This document shows positions 46,431-58,420 of a stretch of DNA of 64,000 bases, piece by piece. Source of the DNA: Spongilla lacustris (Eukaryota; Porifera; Demospongiae; Spongillida; Spongillidae); the NCBI GenBank assembly GCA_949361645.1, contig OX442418.1:4221609-4285608 (forward strand), read 5' to 3'. Numbering within the stretch: position 1 is the stretch's first letter; every line of letters begins with the position of its first letter. Made by a program: the position numbers and the translations under genes. Below the pieces are notes generated by a model that was given only the letters and a program-made list of their open reading frames with translations, was not told the DNA's origin and made no database searches.

Positions 46431-48704
46431 CAAAACATTGAGAGAGAAATTTGAAAATGTGAATTTTAAAATCTTGATTGGACACTGGCACTGTTTTGTG
46501 TCAATATGTGTTGTATTTGATATATATCTTGTTTCTTTGAATAACTGTCACACTTTCCATGCATTATCCAATAAAGTGAACCTGGCAATTACCTAATAAC
46601 CAAAATCTCAACTCACATTAGGATTGGAGTTGAAATTTTTTTAATGTATTACATTTCAGTGTATCTGTTAGTACAGTGCAGCCTAGACAATGCTAAGAAC
46701 AAGCTAGCCCCTGAGGTCCTCCATCCCTAATGCAACTTATAGTGCTGCAGGCATACATGTGTAGTTGTACTGACTTACTTCTGAACCAGAAATTAGTTCA
46801 TGCTATACCTGTTATCAGTTGACATTAGTTGCATAATGTGACATATACATAAGGATAATGGCTTGCTCTTTTTAGACCATATCATTTAGAGCAGTTGCTA
46901 CTTGCACATTTTAATATGTTGAATACAATTCACACCTGATGCCTTTGAAACTACTGGACATGCCTTTTTTGACAAACTTGAGTCACTGCATTTTGAACAC
47001 CACTGGCTATGAAACTATATTTCATACCCCCTCATTAGATGATGTTTAGCTGTGTTTGTTTTGTGTATATAATTGATAATAATAAAAAGGTAACATAGCA
47101 ATTGTTTGGGTTTTACAAATATCAACATGAGCTTAGGATGTTCAATTTCTGTCCATTTTTTAGGTTGCCACGCAGCATAGGTAGTCCCACCAGTTCCATA
47201 ATATCACTGCTTCATGCTAATGCATGCATTCAATACTGCAGCTGTTACTGTTCATTGTACAGAAATGAATTTTCTTTTTCTTTTATAATAGGTTATGCCG
47301 GATAATTTTGCAATAAACTATTATTAAGACGATTTGAATCAGTACTCTGTGAAATCAAAATATGCCATTTTTGAGAAATGTTTGCACATGTTTACAATGC
47401 TAAAAAAAAGTCATTGTAATTAATTTATCATAGTTGTAGAAGCATTGAAGTGATTTTTAGGCTCATGATCATTTATCTATGAAGTGTATGTATATGCTCA
47501 GCATCAAAATAAAAATAGGCATATGCATTGTTTTATCACTCCAGCCCATACTTTTATATAACTGGTGAAGCCAATTGCAATTTACAAGATGTTCTTATTT
47601 AACTGATTCACAACACCTAAAATACTTCAATTTGCAATTGGTTTAAAGTGTAAAAAGAACATTCATATTAGGATCAGATTTACATTTTATAATTATTAGA
47701 CTGGGGAAATATTAATAGCATTAACAAATTTCATTGTACTGTCACACGCTTTGGACTTTTAAAAATAACATATAACCATCAACTACACAGCAAACCAGAT
47801 TGTTGCAGTAACACATTTAAATTGCAAGTAATGAGAGGCAAAGGACACTTGAGCATTTCACTTCATAGTGTCTAATTCATTACTATATCCTATATGGTTC
47901 AAAGCATAATACAATATTAAGTATGCAGTAAGAGATCCAATGATAAGTATGCATGCAGTAAGAGGTAAGTAATAGTTGCATTTGGACTCGGGCTTAACTA
48001 ATCGTAAATATACTCATTACTCTCATGTCAGTAAAAATGCGGTCTGTAATAGCAAAAACAGCTCCCAAAGTAATAGGAGAACATCCTATTACTTGGAGGG
48101 ACTGTCTTTCTGGTCTTTTGAAACACCTAATTCAGCAATGTTGAAGCCTATGTCTCTGAGAAAGTTGCATGTGAGTGATATAAGTGTCCACATTATGTAC
48201 TGGATGTGTTAATTACAATAGGTTTACATATTCTATGTATGCTGCAGGTGACTTTATAACAGGTTGCACATTTAATAATAAGCTACAAGAACTATTTCTC
48301 ATGGTTTAAGAATTACAGCAGTTCTTACACCAACTTGGTTCCTTCAATGGGACTGATGTTAACAATAGAAAAAAAGACATCCATGATTGGAGTGACAACA
48401 ACAGTTGATTTGGTCCTTACATTACCATCATAACCAATAAAACTTTCTATTGTCTAAGCTATACTATGTAACTGAAACAAACATTCCAGAAGTGATACAT
48501 ATTTTAAATTGCAACACCCAATCCTTACACACAACAAGAATTGAAAGCACCATTAATTTTCCTGAATCAGTCTGATATGTTAAGTACTATAGTAGTGTTT
48601 CCTATACTCAAATTGTGATATGGCTACAATTTCTCTCCTCTCATGGTTGAGCTACATGTAAGCCATCAGGCCAGGATGAGGTCTTATCAAAAAAATTTAA
48701 AGGG
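46431..48704. other. AT-rich, no gene seen
   Basis: Low-GC sequence without convincing exons. Small inverted pair near 47555-47650 (CCAATTGCAATTTACAAG with CAATTTGCAATTGG). Confidence 0.4.
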
Positions 48705-49650
48705 GCAGCCCCCGGTTAAGAACTCCCAGTAATCAGAGCCCTCAACCTCACAGTGCAAGTCAATGGTGTTTCAGGAAGCATATCCGTGTGATTCACATTA
48801 GCCTCATCTCTAGGATTTATTAAAGTTACGGGGGGTTTTCACCCCCGTAACTTTAATAAAAACAGGGCCTGGAGACGAGGCTAGTTCAGCAACCACATAT
48901 CCATTATAGGGTGCATGCCATGATTGTATAATTTTGTGCATGAAATTTTTCAGTATTACTTACATACATGTGTATAATTAACAACAAAACAGTGAAAGTG
49001 TCCAATCATGAAAAATACACTTCTGCCTTAATTCTTAGAAACAGAGCTAGTATCCCTTGGTCCTACTTTCCATACTAGAGGCACCACTGTACAAACCTGT
49101 GTATATGTAAACTACCATAGCATGATGACATTTCCTTGTCTTCTACTCCCTTACCTCTACTGAAATCTCCACTTATCTTTGGACGATATGACAGCATGCA
49201 TGGGAAATGTATGAGATGATCAAACATAATTTTTGCCATCCACCATAAGCCTAGAAGTATCTCCAGGGAGTTGGGTATGGCATGTGTTTCTCTGCATTGG
49301 AGGAAAAGGTGCTCAGGATTCTGTGTGGATTGCCCGGTGTCATGGGATAATCGGCACCTCCAATGATTGGCACCCCCATTCCAAATACCCTAGGATTCTT
49401 GGCACTCCCATTACAAATTTCCTACAGTATTTTTGGAATCCTTTAGGATTTTTGGCATACCCTCATGTTCAAGGCGACAAAGTTGAAGTCTGTTCATGAC
49501 CTTGGGAACATTGAGTCCTAATGATCTGGATAAATTGTTGAGTGGGTCAGTGATGGGTTGCTAGAATATGGAAAACAGTGTAGCAGTAGCTTATCATCTC
49601 AGGTTTTAGAGATTACCAAAGAAGAGCATAATTATAATACTGATCAAATA
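48705..49650 (-). repeat. Dispersed repeat, copy 2 (left arm of inverted pair)
   Basis: Inverted relative to 50640-51470 over most of its length: AACTCCCAGTAATCAGAGCC, CACTTCTGCCTTAATTCTTA, TCTACTCCCTTACCTCTA and CAGTGTAGCAGTAGCTTATC all have mirror partners. A 85-bp fold-back MITE (48799-48883) interrupts this copy only. Confidence 0.85.
48799..48883. mobile_element. Fold-back MITE, TAGCCTC ends
   Basis: TAGCCTCATCTCTAGGATTT pairs with its mirror ending CCTGGAGACGAGGCTA; stem TAAAGTTACGGGGG. It is absent from the matching position of the repeat copy at 50640-51470, so it inserted after those copies formed. Outer bases match the hairpins at 6164 and 8337. Confidence 0.8.
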
Positions 49651-49699
49651 CCAGCCAGTTTGCAGTGAGTGGAGGTGTGCTCTTGACATTAGTCCGTGT

Positions 49700-50000
49700 G
49701 AATCACTCTCACTTGACACAGCCATCAATCATTGCTGTGTTGCACTGCCCATTAGCAACAGGTAGGATTGCTGCAGATGGAAATTGTTTCTTTCAGACTG
49801 TTTCTATAACTGTAAGAGGATCACAGAAGCTCACAATAAAATGTATCTGCTGATCACAACGTACATGATCCAACAATCAACAGATCCAATGTTATCTTCC
49901 CATGGATCCCCAGATACATGCAGCTCTATGGAAAGCTATGCATGAAACGATCAAGGATGCAGACTCTGCGGCACTTGGGGTAGGAATTGGAGGTCATTGC
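49700..50000 (+). pseudogene. OTU-type cysteine protease fragment
   Basis: The frame around 49765-49850 reads RIAADGNCFFQTVSITVRGS. DGNCFF-x(n)-S is the active-site signature of OTU-fold cysteine proteases, with Cys as nucleophile. A further piece near 49915-49970 (HAALWKAMHETIKDAD) could be the continuation in another frame. Stops interrupt it and no full catalytic His is placed. OTU domains are often carried by invertebrate transposons, which fits its place between two repeat arms. Confidence 0.5.
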
Positions 50001-50375
50001 ACCAGCATCATTGCTTAATACAACAATTTATATATGTGCCAAATGTGGAGAATAATTCAAATGGCTCAAGCATTCATGGCCATAGGACACTTTAGTCATT
50101 ACATGTACATGTACATACTGACACCTGTACACTGTACATGTGGATTATGTGTACTACATGGCATCCACATGTATATACATGAACGTTAATGTATGTATTT
50201 TCAGATAAAGACATCTGTTCATTAGTGGGCTACATGTACACATGTAGTAACATGTAACACTACATGTACATGTACATGTAGGCATCATCTGATCAGCTAT
50301 ATTTGTATTATAAGTAATGAGTTTTGTTATGGTGTAGTCACCTGCATATTGCACGTGGTCCGTTGTTCCCTGCAG

Positions 50376-53300
50376 GGTGGGGAGCTCTCCCTCCCCGATG
50401 CCCTCTCAGTGTACTCTGCCAACAGTGTGGGCCGGCAGGACCTCAACTGTGGGGACAAGATCATCCTCTCCCCCTTCATCCTCATGGCCTGCGAGCAGAA
50501 GGAGATGGGGTACCCCGTGGTCAGCTTTTGGGCAAGGGAACCCTGGCTTGCATCAAGATGAAGGCATATACAACGAACTTCAATAAACATTTTGAAACAG
50601 TTGAAAAGATGTAACATCCATCTAATCTCTAATAATCTCTAAAACCTGAGATGATAAGCTACTGCTACACTGTTTTCCATATTCTAGTAACCCATCACTG
50701 ACCCCCTCACACAATTTATCCAGATCATTAGGGCTCATCAGAAAATAAATGTTCCCATAATCACTTCAACTCAAATCAACTTTTGTCGCCTCAAACACGA
50801 GGGTACTGAAAATCCTAAAGGATGCCAAAAATACCATAGGAAATTTGGAATTGGGGTGCCAAGAATCCTAGGATATTTGGAACGGGGGTGCCAATCATTG
50901 GGGGTGCCGATTATCCCATGACACCAGGCAATCCACACAGAATCCTGAGGCACCTTTCCCTCCAATGCAGAGAAACACATGCCATACCCAACTCCCTGGA
51001 GATACTTCTAGGCTTATGTTGGATGGCAAAAATGATGTTTGATCATCTCATACATTTCCCATGCATGTTGTCATATTGTCCAAAGATAAGTGGAGATTTC
51101 AATAGAGGTAAGGGAGTAGAAGACAAGGAAATGTCATCATGCTATGGTAGTTTACATATACACAGGTTTGTACAGTGGTGCCTCTAGTATGGAAAGTAGG
51201 ACCAAGGGATACTAGCGCAGTTTCTAAGAATTAAGGCAGAAGTGTATTTTTCATGATTGGACACTTTCACTGTTTTATATACATGTATGTATAATACTGA
51301 ATAATTTTTATGTACAAAATTATACAATCATGGCATGTACCCTATAATGGAAATGTGGTTGCATACGTGAACACACACAGATATGCTTCCTGAAACACCA
51401 TTGACTTGCACTGTGAGGTTTAGGGCTCTGATTACTGGGAGTCCTTCACCGGGGACTGTTGGTGGTGATTGTGCAGAGGTTATGACTGGAGGACACATCC
51501 AGGTTGATTTTTTCATTATTTTTCTTTCTTTTTGTTGGTTTAATTTAGGTTGATACCAGTGGTGAAGTTAGGAAACGTCCATGTTACTACTTCATGACTG
51601 GGTACTGTCGTGATGGGGCCTCCTGCCCTAACTACCATGGCACTGAGTGAGTGCCCCGCCCACCCTGCCCCTCCTCCCCATCCTGCGCCTCCTCCCGACC
51701 CCCCACCCCCTCCACCCCACCCCAGCGGTTCATTAAACTGAGTCTTTCCTTCAGCTTTGCTGATATGAGTGATTCTGACTTGATGCCACAGGTGTGTGTG
51801 TGTACCAGTGCTTGTGTCTGTGTGAATGTTGTATTTTGGTAAGTTGATGGTACATGTACAGTGTATATAGGATTTGAGGGCAATGGTGATATAAAAAGCA
51901 TGCAGGGAAACAAGAGTACAGGGTACATGTAGGACTTTCTCATTTTCCACTCTTGTTTCTCTGCTTTTTATACCATGCACTGTATGCTTTTAAATCCTCA
52001 GAGGAAATTTCTATTTTCTAGTTTCCTTATACAAGTTTTTATTTCATAACATTAGTTCCTGTCCCCCACACAAAGAAGGCAAGCATTGGAGAGAGGGGGA
52101 TGGGAGGGAGAGAGGGGGTGGGGGAGGGAGAGAGGAATGGGAGGAGGGAGGGGATGGGAGGGAGGGGATGGGAGGGAGGGGATGGGAGGGAGGGGATGGG
52201 AGGGAGGGGATGGGAGGGAGGGGATGGGAGGGAGAGAGGGATGTGAGGGAGAGAGGGGATGGGAGGGAGAGAGGGGATGGGAGGGAGAGAGGGGATGGGA
52301 GGGAGAGAGGGGATGTGAGGGAGAGAGAGGATGGGAGGGAGGAATGGAGGTACATGTAGTGAAGGGGAAGAAAAGAAGAAGTGAGGTGGAGTACAGAAGT
52401 GATTTGTGCATGACATACACGTACATGTACTTTGTATGCACATGTACATGCAGGTATACCTGGTGTGCACAAGATGTTGGAAGTGCTGATTTCTATAATT
52501 CTGTGGACAGTGACACTGACTATGATGTTACCAGGGTGAGTTACATGTATGTACATGTACATGTATGGGAGGAAAGGTACAGTATACATGTATGTATGTG
52601 TATGTGCTTGTCCAGTTGTGTGTGTGTGTTGGTGTGGTGTATACATGTACATATACAATGTACATACCCTGTACATGTGTACTGTTTTTTTAAATCCAAT
52701 TCAAAATATTATTTTGTAGTCACTCTATGCTGGTGTGGCAGGATTGTGTGAAGATGCACAGTTTACTATTTGCATGCTTTCACAGGGAAGATACCTTAGC
52801 AGCAGCAAAAGGTGATGATATGTTTGGTTCAGGAATCTTGTGGTTAGGGATAGAGACATGAAAGTGTGGACTGTATTTAGATGCATACACGTGTACCTAT
52901 AGTTCACCTAGTCTCCCTCCTCTTCTTCCCTCCATTCCCCAGCCCGGGTAAACAAGTCCTCCAACTACTTCTGCGGAAGGAAGCAGAATGCTTCCTCCAC
53001 TGATGAAACAGATTCTGCCCCACCCCCGGGACATGAGCGTTGTTCGTACTGTGGTAGCGTGATGCCATCACTTCGATTGTTGATGCATCAGAAGCACTGT
53101 GCCCAAAGCACATTCAAGTGCTCTATATGCGGGTATGTGTACATGTACATGTGATGTAAAACATGCACATACATATGTACATGTACATGTACACATGTTC
53201 ATATTTCTCTTCCACTTCCATGGGTCAGGATGTGTCTTCCAAAAGCTGCTGAACGTAAGCATCACAAAATAGCACATGAGCTAATCAGGTGTGACTGTGG

Positions 53301-55943
53301 GCTGGAGCTGACACAGGTGTGTTATCTGGTGGGGGTGGGGGAGAGTGGAGGCAGGGACAAGGGGTGGAGTATTGGGGAGGGGGTGGAGCATTGGGGAGGG
53401 GCTGGAAGGACAATGGGGTTACTGGGTATAGGGATGAGGGATGGGGTTATAATGATGGAGGGACAAGGGAAGGTACCATTGTATGAATCACTGCTGACCA
53501 TGATGTTTGTACATGTATGTACATATACATGTACATGTAGTTGGATCTGCATATACACCAGAAGTCTGACTGTATGAAGAAGAGTATCAAGTGTTCATTC
53601 AAATGGTGTAATCTGGTCAGTTCAAGTCCTGTTGTGTTGCATACATTTACGTGCATGTACATGTACATGAACATATACACAATGTGCAGGTCTACATGTA
53701 CTGCATGTATGGCCCATGTGTACATTGTAGATGTACATGTATGGGTATCATTGCTGATACATGTATGTTATTTCTCTTTATTGATAGTCATTTCCACTGG
53801 ACCAATTAGAACATCACAAGAGCATCTGTGCTAGGAAGAACGTCACCTGCCCCATGTGTAGTGTGGTATGTCTTCATTTTGTGCAAGTACAAATATGTAC
53901 ATGTAAATATACATGTACATGTACAAGTAGGATTGTTTCTATGTTTTAATGGAACTCTCTCCAGAACGTGGTATGGATATGTATATGAACAATTTTGTGA
54001 ACCCTATGCACTGTTTCCTGCAGGAATTAAGCTGTTACACAGTCAAACGATTACAGTAGTGTGTACAATTCATTAGCTTTAGTGCAATTCACCATTTCAA
54101 AACATCAAGACTACATGTACACCTGTATATGTAGTTTGGTATTAAGGTGGTACCGAGATTGAAATATTCAACTCTAACACTCGCTCTAACATTGAATATA
54201 CACATGTACATGTACAAATGTACATGTACGTTCATGCATCCGGGGCATATGGATGCGAATTGCAGGGGTCCTTATAGATTACATGTACATGTACATGTAT
54301 CTGCATTTAAACGTAGGTGTATATTTGTATTCATTAAACATACTGTAAGCTGCTGTAGAACACTTGATTAAGCGATGTTTTACTAATTTGGGGGATTTTT
54401 AAAAATACATGTGATTGTGATTTTTAAAAAGGCATTAAAATTTTGGCCTGTACATGTACATGTACACTACTTGTGAAATACTTGTGTTATGTATTAAATG
54501 AAACCAATGTGCTTGTGTTCCCCATGTGATGTTCCCTATGTGATGTTCCCCATGTGATATGCTGTCCCCTCCTGTGCTGTAGGATGTGACACAGCTGGAG
54601 CTCGAACAACACCTCCAGGCACTGCATTCTGTGGACATCAGCAAGATCAATTGGCTTGCACCCTTAGCCAGTCAGGTATGTGTTTTTGTGCGACCAGAGA
54701 TGGGTGTGGAGTGTGTGTGGGGGTGTGGGTGTGCTTGGTGGTGGTGGTGGTATTGTAGTAGGGACTAAGTGGTTTGATGTGTTAGGGAGAGAATTATGTA
54801 ACACTGTACTGTACATGTACATGTGTACTCTGGGGGCTTTGCATTATTTGCAATGTGTAATGTTTTCTACTTTTGCCCTTTTGCGAGAATTATCAATTTG
54901 GCTGTCGTGGCTCCTGAACAATAATTTTACATTTCTGTGTGATGTAGTAAATTTTAATTTACATGTATAGTGTGCTGAAGATTTGATAGCTCTACTGTAG
55001 TTATCAACCTTCAATGCTACATGTACAAGTACATTGTTGAATGAAAAGGTGGTCCATCATCCCTTGTGAGATATGTACTACATGTAATCTTTAAATATCA
55101 AGTCCCTCGATATTTTATTTTTGCATGCATACCTCACTATGATTACTCTACATTGTTTTACATGTGGCTAGTGTAAAATATAGGGTGATGTGCTTGTACA
55201 TGTACTGCAATACCGTCCAGAGTCAAGTAAAACCATTTTAATTGTATGTGTATGCTAAGTGTAAATGTATATTGTGGGCATTATTCATTTCCTGTGAGTT
55301 GTCTGTGAGTTAGATACAATGTACATGTACATGTACATGTAGCTATTTACCGTGTACAACTGATTTTATCTATACATGTACATGTAGATACACATGTATT
55401 ATTGTGTACAAGTACTAGTTGTACAACTGCTAAAAAAAATTACATGTTGGTCTCAGATACGTACAAAACATGTACATGTACTGTACATGTGGATTAAATT
55501 GCTATTTAATATTCTATGTATGTCTGGTGATATGATTTCGCTGAAGTCAGGCAAACATGTAACACATCATGTTCCACTGATGGGCAGCTGCTATATTCAT
55601 CATAACATTATTATACAATAATGTGCACGTAGAAGGCAAGTATCATGTGGATATCAATGTTCTTGATCCTGCTCAGCTTACGTCAGTGGTTCCACCTCCC
55701 ATTATCAACAAACTTCAGTGTGTTTGTAATCGTGAATTTCAATTTCAGGATGACTTAGAAGTACATCAGGTACATGTCTGTGTGTGTGTACATGTGTGTG
55801 TACATGTGTGTGTGTGTGTATGTATGTGTGTGAGTCACATCTGTGGGTATTGTTGAATGATCGATATTTTATTACATACCATATAGCTTACGGAATGCCC
55901 ACTTCTAAGGATGTCTGAAGATAGCCCAGCCTTTGTTGATTGA
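50376..55943 (+). CDS. UFD1-like/CCCH/TRAF-type zinc-finger protein
   Basis: Exons: 50376-50519, 51549-51646, 51755-about 51840, 52454-52535, 52720 onwards (end uncertain), 52943-53132, 53229-53316, 53541-53615, 53788-53865, 54583-54675, 55641-55769 and 55887-55943 (stop). Exon 1 (DLNCGDKIILSPFILMAC, EMGYPV) resembles the GGKIIMPPSAL/ITYPM core of UFD1. Exon 2 holds a CCCH finger, CYYFMTGYCRDGASCPNYH (C-x7-C-x5-C-x3-H). From 52990 there is a chain of TRAF-type fingers: CSYCGSVMPSLRLLMHQKHC, FKCSICGMCLPK, RCDCGLELTQLDLHIHQKSDC, VTCPMCSVDVTQLELEQHL and CVCNREFQFQDDLEVHQ, closing LTECPLLRM. The layout matches TRAFD1/XAF1-type proteins, which damp innate signalling in vertebrates; a UFD1 plus TRAF-finger fusion is known in plants. 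The exon at 51755 must read into a TG repeat (VCVCTSACVCV) to reach the next exon in phase. Confidence 0.75.
50640..51470 (+). repeat. Dispersed repeat, copy 3 (right arm of inverted pair)
   Basis: Mirror of 48705-49650, lying in the intron after the first recognised exon of the zinc-finger gene. Includes ACACCAGGCAATCCACAC and TTGTACAGTGGTGCCTCTAG. Confidence 0.85.
52082..52345. repeat. Purine minisatellite GGGATGGGAGGGAG
   Basis: About 16 units of 13-17 bp in an intron of the zinc-finger gene, in two sub-blocks (with and without GAGA). Entirely purine plus T on this strand. Confidence 0.9.
53140..55410. repeat. Recurrent TGTACATG palindromes
   Basis: Introns here contain many runs of ATGTACATGTACATGT (for example 53141-53195, 53643-53672, 54200-54232, 54281-54300, 55320-55342, 55374-55388). 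Each run is self-complementary. They also occur at 29845-29970 and 50101-50280. Confidence 0.8.
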
Positions 55944-56734
55944 GGGGGCAACCTTTGTGTTTGTGTGAATGCCTTGTGGAACTATTCATATACCCTCATG
56001 AACTGTGATTATTTAAATACATGTGATTTGAATTAGACAGCTGTTATCTGTACATGTAAATCATACCTTCATGAACTTAATTACACGTAAAACTGGTAGT
56101 ATTTATAATGGGCAACTCTTCTCCATCAATCAGCTTTCCGGAAATTCCACTATCTCATAGTACTAGTAGCCATTCTCGCGATTGCATTCGTATTCAGATT
56201 CGTATTTTTTTTTAATTGTTAGCATTCGTAAAAGTAATGGTTTGGCTGAATTTAATAATTCGAATTTGTATTTAACTTGATCATTACAGTACAAAACATC
56301 TTGTAGATGACGGTCCTTCCTTTTATGCATTAATGTCTGCAGGCATATAGCGAGAGGCTTCCCTTTGGATAGTAACCTTGCTGCTGACTAGAACTCTCCA
56401 AATAGCTGATCACCCTGAACCCTACATGTACACAGGAATAAGAATGCATGCATAAATGCATGTTACATATCAAATAGGTTTATCACACATGGAATGCAGT
56501 CACCCAATAACAGGCACACCTCTACCACTCTTACCACTAAATAATCCCACCCACCTAATGTTACTCTTTCCTACCCCTACCCACCCACCTGTGCTGGGCC
56601 TTCATATAAGTCATTGTATACCAGGCACCACGAAGAAGGAAACCAGATATGTGGACTCCTAGCTCTGTGCCACCATTCGGGGATAAAAAGAATAACCACA
56701 ATACCTTCAATCCCTAATACAGCAAGCATTGAGG

Positions 56735-57045
56735 GTGTGCTGGGGACGGGGAGGGTGTGAGGTGTGCTGGGGAGGGTGAGGGTGTGCTGGAAAGGATGAG
56801 GGTATGCTGGGGACTTGGAGGGTGAGGGTGTGCTGGGGACTGGGAGGCTGTGAGGTGTGCTGGGGAGGGTGAGGGTGTGCTGGGGACTAGGAGGCTGTGA
56901 GGTGTGCTGGGGAGGGTGAGGGTGTGCTGGGGACTAGGAGGCTGTGAAGTGTGCTGGGGAGGGTGAGGGTGTGCTGGGGAATAGGAGGGTGTGAGGTGTG
57001 CTGGGGAGGGTGAGGGTGTGCTGGGGACTAGGAGGGTGTGGCTAC
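56735..57045. repeat. Minisatellite, ~36-42-bp unit
   Basis: Units of GTGTGCTGGGGAGGGTGAGG plus GTGTGCTGGGGACTAGGAGG. Open frames across it are artefacts. Confidence 0.9.
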
Positions 57046-57149
57046 TAATGCCTAGATCAACATAGTACAATAAGAACACCACAGACAATGTTGTGATGAA
57101 CATGGTAACACAGTGTGACCTTCAGTCCCTTATATGACATGAAAGAAGG

Positions 57150-58420
57150 CACACCCACCTGCCAGGGCATCGTCCAAATCATCATGTATACTGAACATGA
57201 TGGTGAAGGTCCCTACATGTACGTGTCCTGACCTCTCAGGGTCAACATCCCATGGAGGCTACATGGTAACCATGGGGAGCTCTAGAGGGGGGAGAAGGAG
57301 AGTGATTAGGGTATGACCACAGCAACATGCCTACCATCAAGGATAGCTTTGCTAAATGGTCATATAAGACCACTGGTCTGTACGAAGTGACCTTTTGGGT
57401 ACTGGGAGTCTGCCGGAAGGCCCAGAGTCAATGAACACCACAATCCTGTACAGGGGAGAGGTATGAGTGAAGGGATGGTAGGGGAGAGATAGGTGTGAGG
57501 GAGGAGAAGGGAGGAGAGGGAAAGAAGAAAGAGAGAGGAAGAGGGAGGAGGCACAGGAGATATGTAGAGGACACAGCACATGCTGCATACATTTGTAGGT
57601 GTGGATACTACATGTATGTTCGTGCACACATATATACAGTATATGTATAGCTTGTGCACACACACATGTACATGTGTGTACACCCACATATACGGCCTGG
57701 ATTGCCACCAGTTCCTCATGAACCAATACAAGTGCACCTTGGTGCTTAGAACTGCTGAATACCATTTTTAATGAATATGTCCAGAGAAAACATACCCTTA
57801 TTAAAAAGTTAAGTGAACCACGTCCGATTTATTGCACGAACCAGACCAGCACCAGTAGAATAGCTCACGAACACATATATGTATATTACATGTATGGATC
57901 GGAGCCTGTGTAGACAGCCAGGATTGCCACCAGTTCCTCATAAACCAATACAAGTGCACCTTGGTGCCTCGTGCTGAATAGCCAGATATTCCATTTGTCC
58001 AGAGAAAACATACCCTTATCGGAAAGTTCAGTGGAGCCATGTCAGATCCATTGTACAAACCAGACCGGCACAGATATTATGCAACTCCTTCACCACATTC
58101 TTAGTGTCTGCAATAAGTAACTCCAATCAATTCACACTAAAAACAAATAGTTAGCTTACCATGCCAAATCTGAGTTGTTCTACATACTGCTTTATAGTAG
58201 TCTGGTAGTCGTGGGCTAGCTCTGTGATGTGGTGTTCAACCTTTTGTTGGAAAGAAAATGTGAAATTGTAAAAAAAAAAAAATGTGAGTCAGTAAAACTC
58301 GGGCTATAGCTTGTGGAAGACTATCTTAGTGCACGCCACCTCCCTGGTCTGAGCAACTTGTGCTCTTGTCTGGAATGAAGTCTTGGTCACTGGGGCTTCG
58401 TATAGATCCCTATATTAAAT
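57150..58420 (-). pseudogene. Decayed second copy of the DDE-transposase-like family
   Basis: Minus-strand pieces follow the order of the gene at 14.3-16.2 kb. Near 58330: VAQTREVAC, matching nucleotides around 14815-14845. At 58245-58158: ITELAHDYQTTIKQYVEQLR before a GTAAGC donor (compare EVAHDYQSALKTYVEQLG). At 58000-57900 and again at 57780-57700: TKVHLYWFMRN, then a shared one-base deletion that turns CGGNP into WWQS. At 57460-57365: DSGPSGRLPVPKRSL (compare the H-x-N-C/PKRKIL exon). At 57255-57165: VHVGTFTIMFSIHDDLDDAL. The HLYW exon is tandemly duplicated, with about 205 bp between copies. Non-functional. Confidence 0.6.

Noticed and set aside
52044..52751. Long open frames on both strands over the GGGATGGGAGGGAG array
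   Set aside because: Composition-driven; the real exons of the zinc-finger gene lie outside the array.
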